DNA of 64,000 nucleotides. Source: UBA7803 sp034522075. GTDB taxonomy: Bacteria > Pseudomonadota > Gammaproteobacteria > Pseudomonadales > Azotimanducaceae. The DNA lies in assembly GCA_034522075.1 (NCBI GenBank), contig JAXHLO010000006.1, positions 372,001 through 436,000 of the forward strand. Direction: 5' to 3'. Made by a program: the position numbers and the translations under genes. Shown here piece after piece: positions 54,409 to 63,910 of this stretch. The stretch's first letter is position 1. Each line of letters starts with the position of its first letter. Below the pieces are notes generated by a model. It had not been told where the DNA came from. It made no database searches and worked only from the letters and a program-made list of their open reading frames with translations.

Positions 54409-55705
54409 TCTGCTGGCGCTGGCGGCCCTGGTCGCCGTGGCCCCGGCCGCAGCAGATGGACAGGTGGAAGGCGTGCGCATGCACGAGGCACCGGACTACA
54501 CGCGGGTGGTGTTCGACACTTCCGCGCCGGTGGACTACGAACTGTTCACACTGGACAACCCCCGGCGGGTAGTCATCGACCTGAAGGACACGCGCCCGCG
54601 GTCAGGATTCGACCCGGCCATGAGCCAGGCGGATGCAGCACGGGTAACCGCCGTGCGTGCCGCGCCGCGGGGTTCCGGCTATCGCGTGGTGCTCGATCTG
54701 GCCCGGCCGGTGGAGCCGAAAACCTTCACCCTGGAGCCGGTGGCACCCTACGGGCATCGCCTCGTGGTGGATCTCTATGGCTCCCAGCCGGGCCGCTCGG
54801 CACCGGTGGTGCCGGTGGCGGAGAAGCGGCGCGACGTGGTCGTTGCCATCGATCCCGGCCACGGCGGTGAAGACCCCGGCGCCATCGGCCCGGCGCGGAT
54901 TCTCGAAAAAGACGTGGTTATGAGCATCTCCCGCCGCCTCGGCCAGCGCTTGAACGCCATGCCCGGCTACCGCGCCGTGCTGATACGCGATGGTGACTAT
55001 TACGTGGCGCTGCGCGATCGGGTCCGCCTGGCCCGTGAGCAACGGGCCGACCTGTTCGTGTCCGTGCATGCCGACGCCTTCAAGACGCCCAGCGTTTCCG
55101 GAGCCTCCGTCTATACACTCTCCAACCGCGGTGCCACCAGCGAGACCGCGCGCTGGCTGGCGGAAAAGGAGAATCGTGCAGACCTGATCGGCGGCGTGGG
55201 CGACGTGGCCCTGGGCGACAAGGACGACATGCTGGCTCAGGTGCTGCTCGACCTGTCCATGGATGCCACCCGCTCCTCGAGCTTCGAAGCCGGTGCCCGG
55301 GTTCTGGGACAACTCGGCAGCGTCGCCAAACTGCACAAACGCAGTGTGGAGCAGGCCGGTTTCGTGGTGCTCAAGGCGCCGGACGTGCCGTCGATTCTGG
55401 TGGAAACGGGTTACATCTCCAACCCGACGGAAGCGCGGCGGCTCAATACCGCCGCCTATCAGGAACGCCTGGCAGCGGCCCTGGCCAACGGCGTGCGCAG
55501 CTATATGGACAAGTACGCGCCCCCCGGTACTCTGGTGGCCTGGCAGCAGGAACAAGGCGAGCGGCGCTACACCATCGAGCGCGGCGACACCCTGTCGGAG
55601 ATTGCGCTGCGCTACGGCATCAGTGCCACCCGCCTGCGCGAGGTCAATGGACTGAACGGCAACGTCATCCGCACCGGCCAGACCATCGTCATTCCGGCAG
55701 GTTGA
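54386..55705 (+). CDS. amiC: N-acetylmuramoyl-L-alanine amidase (AmiB/AmiC type) with LysM
   Basis: Periplasmic amidase splitting septal peptidoglycan. Signal peptide (about 1-23), AMIN domain (about 25-130) for envelope targeting, Amidase_3 catalytic domain (about 150-375) with AIDPGHGGEDPGA (zinc His), LILDLSMDATR-like helix and ILVETGYISNPTEA (catalytic Glu), then a C-terminal LysM (392-436, YTIERGDTLSEIALRYG). The LysM and the tsaE-ami-mutL order match AmiB/AmiC of Pseudomonas. Start appears to be TTG 54386, inside the end of tsaE. Confidence 0.92.
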   Translation: MKSTIVANLLALAALVAVAPAAADGQVEGVRMHEAPDYTRVVFDTSAPVDYELFTLDNPRRVVIDLKDTRPRSGFDPAMSQADAARVTAVRAAPRGSGYRVVLDLARPVEPKTFTLEPVAPYGHRLVVDLYGSQPGRSAPVVPVAEKRRDVVVAIDPGHGGEDPGAIGPARILEKDVVMSISRRLGQRLNAMPGYRAVLIRDGDYYVALRDRVRLAREQRADLFVSVHADAFKTPSVSGASVYTLSNRGATSETARWLAEKENRADLIGGVGDVALGDKDDMLAQVLLDLSMDATRSSSFEAGARVLGQLGSVAKLHKRSVEQAGFVVLKAPDVPSILVETGYISNPTEARRLNTAAYQERLAAALANGVRSYMDKYAPPGTLVAWQQEQGERRYTIERGDTLSEIALRYGISATRLREVNGLNGNVIRTGQTIVIPAG

Positions 55706-55758
55706 GGCCGCTGCTGGTAGAGTAGCGGTCGCCGCCAGACGCGCACCGGGCCACCACC

Positions 55759-57583
55759 ATGAATGCACGAATTCACGAGCTGGGCACTCTCGTCGCCAAC
55801 CAGATCGCCGCCGGCGAGGTGGTGGAGCGGCCGGCCTCTCTGGTCAAGGAGCTGGTGGAGAACAGTCTGGACGCCGGGGCCCGTACCGTGCAGATCACCA
55901 CCGAACAGGGCGGTGTGAAGCGTGTGCTGGTACGCGATGACGGGGCCGGCATTCACCGCGACGATCTGCGCCTGGCGCTGGCACCCCACGCCACCAGCAA
56001 AATCCGCCATGCCGACGATCTGCTGGGGGTCGCCAGCCTGGGATTCCGGGGCGAGGCGCTGGCCAGTGTAGCCGCGGTGGCGCGGGTCAGGATTACGTCG
56101 CGCACGGCCGACGCCGATGTGGCTCAAGTCATCGAGGTGGATGGCGGACAGGAACGATCGTTCGGTCCGGCTGCGCACCCGCCCGGCACCACGGTGGAAG
56201 TGGCGGACCTGTTCTTCAATACGCCCGCGCGGCGCAAGTTTCTCAAGACCGAACGGACTGAGCAGAACCACGTGGATCAGGTCGTCCGGCGCGTGGCCCT
56301 GGGGCGGTTCGACGTGGCCTTCGAGCTCGACCAGGGCACGGGCCGCGGCGCTCTGGCATTGCCGGCCGGACCGCCCGAGCAGCGGCTGGGGCGGGTGCTG
56401 TCGACGGGTTTCGTCGACAATTGCGTGGCGGTGGAGGAAGCGCGGGGGGACATGCATCTGCACGGCTGGGTGGGACTGCCGACCCATTCGCGCAGCCAGG
56501 CGGACCAGCAGTATTTCTTCGTCAACGGCCGCGTCGTGCGCGACAAGCTGGTGGCCCATGCCATTCGCCAGGCCTACCGGGACGTCCTGTTCCATGGCCG
56601 GCACCCGGTGTTCGTGCTGTACCTGGAGCTGCCCGCCGGCGGCGTGGACGTGAACGTGCACCCGACCAAACACGAGGTCCGCTTCCGCGATGCCCGGGCC
56701 GTGCACGACTTCATTTTCGGCAACCTCAATCGCGCCCTGCGCCAGGTCCGGCCCGAGGGGGCTCCGCCAGCGGCCCGGCCCGTCACCGGTCCGGAGACGT
56801 CACGGGTCGATGCGGCGCCGTACCAGTCCCGGCTCGGCTGGGGCGAGCCGCGCCGGGCTGACCAGGGTGAGCGCCTCCCCGGCGGCTTTGCTCAGGCAGT
56901 GGCCGCGGTTGCACCGTCCCACGGCAGCGTGCCGCCGCAGGTCCAGGACGCTGGCGCGGCGCCGGCAGCCGCCGTTGCCGCGGCGCAGGGCGGCGTGCCG
57001 CCCCTGGGATATGCTTTGGGACAACTGCACGGCGTCTACATTCTGGCAGAGAACGCTGACGGGCTGGTGGTGGTGGACATGCACGCGGCCCACGAGCGCA
57101 TTACTTATGAGCGCCTCAAAGAGCAACTGGCCGGCCGGGCCGTAGCCGGCCAGCGCCTGCTGGTGCCTGTGGTGCTCGATGTCTCTGAAGCGGAGGCGGA
57201 TCTGGCTGAGACCCTGGCAGACGAACTGTCCGGTCTGGGTCTGGTCGTCGATCGCAGCGGACTGCAGAGCGTGACCGTGCGTGAGGTGCCGGCCCTGCTG
57301 GCCGGCGGCGACATCGCGGGACTGGCGCGCGGACGTGCTGGCCGACTGCCACGGTGCTGGGCAGCAGCGAGCGGCTGGCGGCAAGTCAGGAACGGCTGCT
57401 CGCCACCATGGCCTGCCACGGCTCGGTGCGCGCCAACCGCAGTCTGACCCTGGCGGAGATGAACGCCCTGCTGCGGGACATGGAGTGCACCGACAATGCC
57501 GGCCAGTGCAACCACGGCCGGCCCACCTGGACCTGGTGCGCAGCATGGCGGACCTGGACACGCTGTTTCTGCGGGGCCAGTAG
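55759..57583 (+). CDS. mutL: DNA mismatch repair protein MutL, frameshifted near its 3' end
   Basis: Mismatch repair ATPase. N-terminal GHKL motifs: ELVENSLDAGA near residue 32, DDGAGIHRDDL near 60, LGFRGEALASV near 94. The C-terminal half contains DMHAAHERITYE and, further on, ACHGSVRA and GQCNHGRPT, the endonuclease metal-site motifs of nicking MutLs. Three indels interrupt it: one near 57334 (extra base), one near 57346 and one near 57528; corrected, the end reads LVRSMADLDTLFLRGQ with a stop at 57581-57583. About 608 residues. Followed by miaA after 16 bases. Confidence 0.92.
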
Positions 57584-57599
57584 GCTGACGGGAGACCCC

Positions 57600-58556
57600 A
57601 TGCGCCGCGTGCTCGCTCTCACCGGACCCACGGCCACCGGCAAAACCGCCGTGGCGCTGGCCCTGGCGGAGCCGTATGCCGGCGACTCTGATCAGCATGG
57701 ATTCGGCCCTGGTGTACCGGGGCATGGATATCGGCACGGCGAAGCCGAGCGCGAGATTCTGGCGCGCGCACCCGCATCAGCCTGATCGATATCCGGGATC
57801 CGCTGGAGCCCTATTCCGCGGCAGACTTCGTCAATGATGCTGACAGGGCCGTGCGACGGGCCCTGGCTGCGGGGCGGCTGCCGATACTCGTCGGCGGCAC
57901 CATGCTGTATCTGCGCGCCTTCCGCGACGGCCTGGCCGATCTGCCGCCCGCGGATGAGCAGGTGCGCGCGGTGCTGCTCGACGAAGCCCGGGCGCGCGGT
58001 TGGCCCGCTCTGTTCGATGAACTCGTCCGGGTGGATCCGGCTGCGGCGGCGGGCATGCATCCCAACAACCATGTACGGGTGCAGCGTGCGCTGGAGGTGT
58101 TCCGTATCACCGGCAAGCCCCTGTCCGAGTGGTGGGCGAGCCACGGCGGCCAGCCCGCCCGGCAGCGGCTCGATGTGCGGCTCGACGAGGTGGCGCTGCT
58201 GCCGCTCCAGCGTGACGCTCTGGGGGCGGCTATCGAGGCGCGCTTCCACGCCATGCTGGAAGCCGGGCTGGTCGCCGAGGTGGCCGGTCTGAAAGGCCGC
58301 GGCGACCTGTCGCTGGCGTTGCCGAGCATGCGTTCCGTGGGGTATCGGCAGATCTGGGAGCTATCTGGCACGGCGAGACACTCGGATCACGAGACCATGG
58401 TGACCCGGGCCAGCGGCCGCGACCCGGCGCGCTGGCCAAGCGCTCAGCTCACCTGGCTGCGATGGCGGGATCTGGCCCCACGTGGTGACCATGGGAGCCG
58501 GGGCGGCGGAAACTGTGGCCGAACAGATTATCGCGCAGGTGCTGGACTCTGCTTGA
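57600..58556 (+). pseudogene. miaA: tRNA dimethylallyltransferase miaA, broken by several frameshifts as given
   Basis: Adds the isopentenyl group to A37 of tRNAs reading UNN codons. Starts MRRVLALTGPTATGKTAVA (P-loop) and contains, in another frame, ISMDSALVYRGMDIGTAKPS near 57700, ILVGGTMLYLRAFRDG near 57890, HPNNHVRVQRALEVF near 58065 and RSVGYRQIWE near 58335. Indels are needed near 57672, 57752, 57770-57780, 58360-58380 and 58395-58490; the last frame ends AETVAEQIIAQVLDSA with TGA at 58554. Total length, 957 bases, equals a normal 318-residue enzyme. Start ATG behind GGGAG. Gene order mutL-miaA-hfq is conserved, and sequence error is the likelier cause. Confidence 0.88.
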
Positions 58557-58694
58557 ATTATCCTCAAGGGGGATCCATATTAACCGCGACGACAAGAACA
58601 AGCCGCCGCTCTCCAGCCTGTGCTGTTACGGGTGTTTGTGGGCTGGCATTTGGGTCGATGCCAGGTGCGCTCGGCCCGCACAAGGAGACACGTC

Positions 58695-58944
58695 ATGTCA
58701 AAAGGGCACTCACTACAAGACCCTTATCTGAATACGTTGAGAAAAGAGCGGATCCCGGTGTCTATATATCTGGTGAACGGAATCAAGCTGCAGGGGCAGA
58801 TCGAGTCTTTCGACCAGTTCGTGGTGCTGCTGACGCAATTCCGTCAGCCAGATGGTCTACAAGCACGCGATTTCCACGGTGGTGCCATCGCGTAATGTCA
58901 AACTGGCGCCGCAGCCGGCGGCGGAAGAGCCGCCGGAGCAATGA
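58695..58944 (+). CDS. hfq: RNA chaperone Hfq, one frameshift near 58832
   Basis: Hexameric Sm-like chaperone pairing small RNAs with mRNAs. Begins MSKGHSLQDPYLNTLRKERI and continues VSIYLVNGIKLQGQIESFDQ (Sm1). One extra base near 58832 breaks the frame; removing it gives SVSQMVYKHAISTVVPSR (the Sm2 YKH motif) and a short tail ending PPEQ with TGA at 58942-58944, 82 residues, a normal Hfq. AAGGAG lies seven bases before the ATG. The 138-base gap after miaA has no other gene; it is where hfq promoters lie in relatives, though none is clear here. Confidence 0.94.
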
Positions 58945-59007
58945 GCAGCGGCGACGTGCTGCGCCCGGGTCTGCGTCGAGCCCGGGCCGCAGTGCGCGCG
59001 CTGAGGA

Positions 59008-60333
59008 GTGGTGCTGTTCTTCGAACGTCCTGACGCAGGCCGCCGCGCGGTACTGCTGCACGTCACCTTCAAGCGCCCGGCGGCGGAGGAAGCTCTCGAT
59101 GCCGCTGCGGAGTGTGCCGAACTCGCCCGCACAGCGGACATCAACGTGGTGGCGCGCCTCGGTGCCGCGCGCACGGCGCCGCATCCGCGCTGGTTCGTAG
59201 GCGAAGGCAAGGTGGCTGAACTCGCCGCTGCTCTGGCCGCCGGCGATGCCGACCTGCTGCTGGTGAATCACGATCTGTCCGCCGGCCAGCAGCGCAACCT
59301 GGAACAGCGCCTGGGTTGCCGGGTGCTCACCCGTACGGAGCTGATTCTGCACATCTTTGCCGATAGGGCCCGTACCTATGAAGGGCAACTGCAGGTGGAA
59401 CTGGCGCAGCTCAATCACGCCCAGACCCGCCTGGTACGCGGCTGGACCCACCTGGACCGGCAGAAAGGCGGCATCGGCCTGCGCGGTGCGGGCGAGACTC
59501 AGCTCGAGCTCGACCAGCGTATGCTGTCCGAGCGCATCAAGAGCCTGGAGAAAAAGCTCGCCATCGTAGCGCGGCGGCGCGGTCAGGGCCGGCGGCGGCG
59601 CCAGCGCGGACACGTGCGCACGGTGTCTCTGGTGGGCTATACCAACGCGGGCAAGTCCACGTTGTTCAATGCCCTGACGACGGCCCGGGTCGATGTGGCA
59701 AACAAGCTCTTTGCCACGCTGGACCCCACCATGCGGCGCCTGGCCGTGCCCGGGGTGGGGGACGTGGTTCTCGGCGACACGGTGGGATTCATCAGCAACC
59801 TGCCCCACTCGCTGGTAGACGCCTTCAAGGCCACCCTGGAAGAAGTCGCCAACGCCGATCTGCTGCTGCACGTGGTGGATGCCAGCGCCGAGGATGTGGA
59901 TGCGCGCATCCGTCAGGTGAATGCCGTGCTCGCCGAGATCGGCGCGGACGAGATTCCGACCATCATGGTGCGCAACAAGATCGATCGGCTGTCAGGCCGC
60001 GAGGCCACAGGGGCTGGGGTGCAGGCCGGCAACGACGTTCACAGCGTGGCGGTCAGCGCGCTCGACGGCACCGGCATGGACGCGCTGGTGGCGGCGGTAG
60101 GCCAACGTCTTGGCGTGACCGCTCCCACCGAAATCCTGCTCGGGCCGGCAGAGGGTAGAACCCGCGCCTGGCTGTATGACCTCGGTGCCGTGCTCGACGA
60201 ATCCACCCACGAGGACGGCAGCCTGTCGCTCACCGTGCAGGCGGATGCGGACCTGCTCGGGCGCCTGGCGCGGCGCCACGGCGGTCGGGCCCCGCGGGCA
60301 GGCTTTGTTGCACCCCCGCATGAGCAACCCTAG
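59008..60333 (+). CDS. hflX: ribosome-associated GTPase HflX
   Basis: Splits stalled ribosomes under stress. N-terminal HflX domain with VGEGKVAELAAAL near residue 64 and GGIGLRGAGETQLELDQR near 152; G domain with VSLVGYTNAGKSTLFNAL near 207 (G1), DTVGFISNLPHSLVDAFKAT near 252 (G3), VRNKID near 322 (G4) and VSALDGTGMD (G5). 441 residues. GTG start directly after GAGGAGT; a slightly earlier start is possible. Part of hfq-hflX-hflK-hflC. Confidence 0.95.
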   Translation: MVLFFERPDAGRRAVLLHVTFKRPAAEEALDAAAECAELARTADINVVARLGAARTAPHPRWFVGEGKVAELAAALAAGDADLLLVNHDLSAGQQRNLEQRLGCRVLTRTELILHIFADRARTYEGQLQVELAQLNHAQTRLVRGWTHLDRQKGGIGLRGAGETQLELDQRMLSERIKSLEKKLAIVARRRGQGRRRRQRGHVRTVSLVGYTNAGKSTLFNALTTARVDVANKLFATLDPTMRRLAVPGVGDVVLGDTVGFISNLPHSLVDAFKATLEEVANADLLLHVVDASAEDVDARIRQVNAVLAEIGADEIPTIMVRNKIDRLSGREATGAGVQAGNDVHSVAVSALDGTGMDALVAAVGQRLGVTAPTEILLGPAEGRTRAWLYDLGAVLDESTHEDGSLSLTVQADADLLGRLARRHGGRAPRAGFVAPPHEQP

Positions 60334-60415
60334 AATCCCCGGTCGGCCGGTGAGAAGTGCAGTGATCTCTACACCCCCTGAGCCCCCCAAGCAGCAGTAA
60401 ATGGAGCGCGAATAG

Positions 60416-61549
60416 ATGGCCTGGAACGAGCCTGGCGGCGGCGGCAAAGACCCCTGGGGAAACCGGGGTGATCAGGGCCCGCCGGATCTGGACGAGGCAT
60501 TCAAGAAACTGCAGGCGCAACTCGCCGGCATTTTCGGCGGTGGCTCCGGGGGCGGCGGCGCATCGGGGTTGAACCCGCGGATGTTCGGTCTGATCCTCAT
60601 TGCCCTGCTGGTGATATACGGTTTTTTCGGTCTGTATCAGATCGATCAGGGCGAGCGCGGTGTGGTGTTCCGGTTCGGCGCGGTAAAAGAAGATGTGGTC
60701 GTGCCGGGCCTGCACTGGAATCCGCCCCTCATCGACGTGGTGGAAAAGGTCAATGTCACGCGGGTGAATTCCCACAACCACCAGGCCCTGATGCTCACCG
60801 AAGACGAGAACATCGTCGACGTGGCGCTGACGGTGCAGTACGTGGTCGACGATCCGATCAAATACACCGTCAATGTGCGCCAGCCGGAGCGCAGCCTCAC
60901 CCAGGCGACGGAGAGCGCTCTGCGCCATGTGGTAGGCAGCTCGATGATGGACGATGTGATCACCGCCGGCCGCGAAGCCATCGGTGTCGAGGTGGAAGAG
61001 CGCCTGCAGAGTTATCTGGACAACTACGGCACCGGCATACGGGTGGACAAGGTCAACATCGACCGCAGCGCACCGCCGGACCAGGTTGCCGACGCTTTCA
61101 ACGACGTGCAGAAGGCCAAGGAGGACGAGCAGCGTTTCATCAACGAAGCAAACGCCTTCGCCGAGAGCATCATTCCCGAGGCCCGCGGTGAAGCCCAGCA
61201 GATCATCGAGCAGGCCAACGCCTACCGCGACCGGGTGGTGGCACGCTCCCAGGGTGAAGCGGAGCGTTTCACCAAGCTGCTGGCGGAATACCAGCAGGCC
61301 ACCGAGGTGACCCGTGACCGGCTCTACATCGACGCCATGGAAACCGTGCTCAGCAACAGCACCAAGATCATGGTTTCCGTGGAAGGCGGCAACAACATCA
61401 TGTACCTGCCCCTCGACCGGCTCATGCAGCGGAACGGCAGCGGCGGCAGCGCCGGTGTCTCACAGGACAACGTCCGCAACATCGCCGACTCCATCGTCCA
61501 GGAACTGAACGATCGCATTGCCAGCGGTCGCGTTCGGGACACCCGTTAG
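60416..61549 (+). CDS. hflK: FtsH protease regulator HflK
   Basis: Inner-membrane prohibitin-like protein that with HflC encloses FtsH and restrains its access to substrates. A Gly-rich cytoplasmic N-terminus (1-50), one membrane helix (about 56-76), then the SPFH/band 7 domain (QGERGVVFRFGAVKEDVV) and a helical region EARGEAQQIIEQANAYRDRV. 377 residues. ATG start 82 bases after hflX; hflC follows after 29 bases. Confidence 0.96.
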   Translation: MAWNEPGGGGKDPWGNRGDQGPPDLDEAFKKLQAQLAGIFGGGSGGGGASGLNPRMFGLILIALLVIYGFFGLYQIDQGERGVVFRFGAVKEDVVVPGLHWNPPLIDVVEKVNVTRVNSHNHQALMLTEDENIVDVALTVQYVVDDPIKYTVNVRQPERSLTQATESALRHVVGSSMMDDVITAGREAIGVEVEERLQSYLDNYGTGIRVDKVNIDRSAPPDQVADAFNDVQKAKEDEQRFINEANAFAESIIPEARGEAQQIIEQANAYRDRVVARSQGEAERFTKLLAEYQQATEVTRDRLYIDAMETVLSNSTKIMVSVEGGNNIMYLPLDRLMQRNGSGGSAGVSQDNVRNIADSIVQELNDRIASGRVRDTR

Positions 61550-61578
61550 CCCATTCGAGGTTTCACCCGAGGACCGTC

Positions 61579-62451
61579 ATGAACCTGCGCAACATCATCC
61601 TCATCATCATCGCAGTGGTGATCATTTCCCTGGCCATGGACAGCGTCTACACCGTGCATGAGACCGAACGCGCCATACTGCTGCGCTTCGGTGCGGTGAG
61701 CGAAGCCGACGTCGAGCCGGGGCTGCACTTCAAGATGCCCATCGCCGAGACGGTATATAAAGCCGACGGCCGGGTATTGACCCTGGATTCCACTGCCGAG
61801 ACCTATTTCACGGTGGAGAAGAAACCGCTCATCGTCGACTCATTCGGCAAATGGCGCATTCGCGACGTGCTGCGTTACTACGAGGCCACGCGTTTCGATG
61901 AGTCCATCGGCGAACGCATTCTGCAGGAGCGGATCAACGAAGGGCTGCGTAACGAGATCAGCCGCCGGGACATGCACGAGGTGGTCTCCGGTGAACGCGA
62001 CCAGCTCATGGACGACCTGACCGAGCGACTCGACCAGGTCATGGCCCAGGCCGCCGGCATCGAGGTCATCGACGTGCGCGTGAAACGCATCGATCTGCCC
62101 ACCGAGGTGTCCCAGGCCGTCTACGAGCGCATGAACTCGGAGCGCCAGATCGAGGCGCGCCAGTATCGTGCCACTGGCCGTGAGCTGGCGCTGGGCATTC
62201 GGGCAGACGCCGAACGGCAGACCGTGGTCATCGAAGCTCAGGCTTATCGTCAGGCGCAGATGATCCGCGGCGACGGCGACGCCGCAGCGGCCGCTGTCTA
62301 TGCCGACGCATTCAATCAGGATGCCGATTTCTACCAGTTCTATCGCAGCATCAATGCCTATACCAATGTCTTCAAGGACAAGAGCGACTTCCTGGTGCTC
62401 GATCCCAAAAGCGAATTCTTCAAATACCTCGATCGCGGGGAGGGTTCCTGA
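61579..62451 (+). CDS. hflC: FtsH protease regulator HflC
   Basis: Partner of HflK. N-terminal membrane helix (about 5-22), band 7 domain (HETERAILLRFGAVSEADV near residue 31, RIDLPTEVSQAVYERMNSER near 170) and the C-terminal DSDFYQFYRS-like segment seen as DADFYQFYRSINAYTNVF. 290 residues. ATG preceded by GAGGACCG. No sign of disruption. Confidence 0.96.
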   Translation: MNLRNIILIIIAVVIISLAMDSVYTVHETERAILLRFGAVSEADVEPGLHFKMPIAETVYKADGRVLTLDSTAETYFTVEKKPLIVDSFGKWRIRDVLRYYEATRFDESIGERILQERINEGLRNEISRRDMHEVVSGERDQLMDDLTERLDQVMAQAAGIEVIDVRVKRIDLPTEVSQAVYERMNSERQIEARQYRATGRELALGIRADAERQTVVIEAQAYRQAQMIRGDGDAAAAAVYADAFNQDADFYQFYRSINAYTNVFKDKSDFLVLDPKSEFFKYLDRGEGS

Positions 62452-62498
62452 TCTTGGCCGTGGTGTGTGCCGTACTGTCGTGTCGCTGACTGCCGATC

Positions 62499-62684
62499 AT
62501 GTGGAGAGATCTGGGCGTAGCCGTGTGCCTGGTGCTGGTCATCGAGGGGATCGTGCCGTTTCTCTATCCCCGCCGCTGGCGGCACCTGGCGCTGTCGCTG
62601 GCTGAAGTAGACGACCGCACCATGCGCCTGGCGGGGCTGTCCAGCATGCTCCTCGGCACCGTGCTCCTTTATCTGATTCGCTAG
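62499..62684 (+). CDS. DUF2065 family small membrane protein (YjeT-like)
   Basis: A 61-residue protein with two hydrophobic helices (about 4-22 and 43-60) separated by a basic PRRWRHLAL loop, the pattern of DUF2065 proteins found after hflC in most gammaproteobacteria. Function unknown. ATG start; hisZ begins 11 bases after its stop. Confidence 0.88.
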   Translation: MWRDLGVAVCLVLVIEGIVPFLYPRRWRHLALSLAEVDDRTMRLAGLSSMLLGTVLLYLIR

Positions 62685-62695
62685 GCGGTTTTACC

Positions 62696-63910
62696 ATGGT
62701 CAGACAACAGCACTGGCGGTTGCCTGAAGGTGTCGACGAGCTGTTGCCGCCGGCGGCCTGGCAGCTCGAAATGACCCGGCGCCGGGTGCTCGACGTTTTC
62801 CGTAGCTGGGGTTTCGAATACGTCGACCCGCCTGTCATCGAGTATCTCGATGCGCTGCTGGTGGGCAGCGGCTCCGATATGGATCTGCAGACCCTGAAGG
62901 TGGTGGATCAGCGCAGCGGACGATTGCTCGGTGTGCGTGCGGACATGACCTCACAGGCGGCACGTATCGACGCGCACAGCCTGCCGGCGGACGGCGTGCA
63001 GCGGTTGTGTTATTCGGGGTCCGTGGTGCACGCCAATCCCACTGCCGTGCTCGATACCCGGGTGCCGTTGAAGGCCGGCGCGGAAATATTCGGCACGCAA
63101 TCGCCGGCGGCCGACGCCGAAGTGATCGCCCTGCTGCTGGACGTGCTGCATACCGTGGGTATCACCGCGCCGGTGCTGGTTCTCGGTCACGTTGGCATCT
63201 ACAACGAGCTGGTGGGCGCACTGGATCTGCCGGCCGAGCAGGAGCGCACCCTGTTTTCCGCCGTGCAGCGTAAATCGGCTACGGATATCGCCGAACTGCT
63301 GGGCTCCGCGCCGGGTGCTGAACGGGTGGCGCGCCTGCCGGCGCTCATGGGCCGGCGCGATGTGCTGGACGAAGCACGCCGGGTTCTGGCCGTGGACGCT
63401 GCGGCCGGGAGCGCGAAGTCCCAGGCCGAGGCAGCGCTGGCCGGAGCCATCGACTCGCTGGAGCACCTGGCCGATCTGGTGGCGGAGCGATGTCCCGACG
63501 TGGAACTGCGCTTCGATCTGGCCGAGCTGGCCGGCTATGGCTATCACAATGGTCCGGTCTTTTCCGCCTATCAGGCGGGCAGCGGCAGTGCCGTGGCCCG
63601 GGGAGGCCGTTACGATGGTATCGGCGCGGCCTTCGGCCGTGCCCGTCCCGCAACCGGCTTCGACGTGAGCCTGAAGCAGCTTCCGCTGCAGGTGGAAAAT
63701 ACCGAACCTGCCGTCTGGGCGCCGTGGATAGACGGTGAACCGGCACGCCGGCAAGCGCTGCAGGCCTGCCTGCAACGCTTGCGGGCAGAAGGGGAAATCG
63801 TCCTGGCGGCGCTGTCGGCAAGCGACCGGCCGCCGGCGCGCTGTAACCGAATTCTTACCGAGGCCGACGGTAACTGGACCGTCCGCCCGCTGAAGCAAGA
63901 GCAATTCTGA
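62696..63910 (+). CDS. hisZ: ATP phosphoribosyltransferase regulatory subunit HisZ
   Basis: Class II histidyl-tRNA-synthetase-like protein that activates the short form of HisG in histidine synthesis; it has no synthetase activity. Shows RLPEGVDELLPPAA-like start (WRLPEGVDELLPPAAWQLEM), RADMTSQAARID near residue 80, RLCYSGSVVHANP near 103 and YHNGPVFSAYQAGSG near 282, and lacks an anticodon-binding domain. 404 residues. Presence implies a short HisG elsewhere. The purA start overlaps its stop (TGATG). Confidence 0.94.
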   Translation: MVRQQHWRLPEGVDELLPPAAWQLEMTRRRVLDVFRSWGFEYVDPPVIEYLDALLVGSGSDMDLQTLKVVDQRSGRLLGVRADMTSQAARIDAHSLPADGVQRLCYSGSVVHANPTAVLDTRVPLKAGAEIFGTQSPAADAEVIALLLDVLHTVGITAPVLVLGHVGIYNELVGALDLPAEQERTLFSAVQRKSATDIAELLGSAPGAERVARLPALMGRRDVLDEARRVLAVDAAAGSAKSQAEAALAGAIDSLEHLADLVAERCPDVELRFDLAELAGYGYHNGPVFSAYQAGSGSAVARGGRYDGIGAAFGRARPATGFDVSLKQLPLQVENTEPAVWAPWIDGEPARRQALQACLQRLRAEGEIVLAALSASDRPPARCNRILTEADGNWTVRPLKQEQF

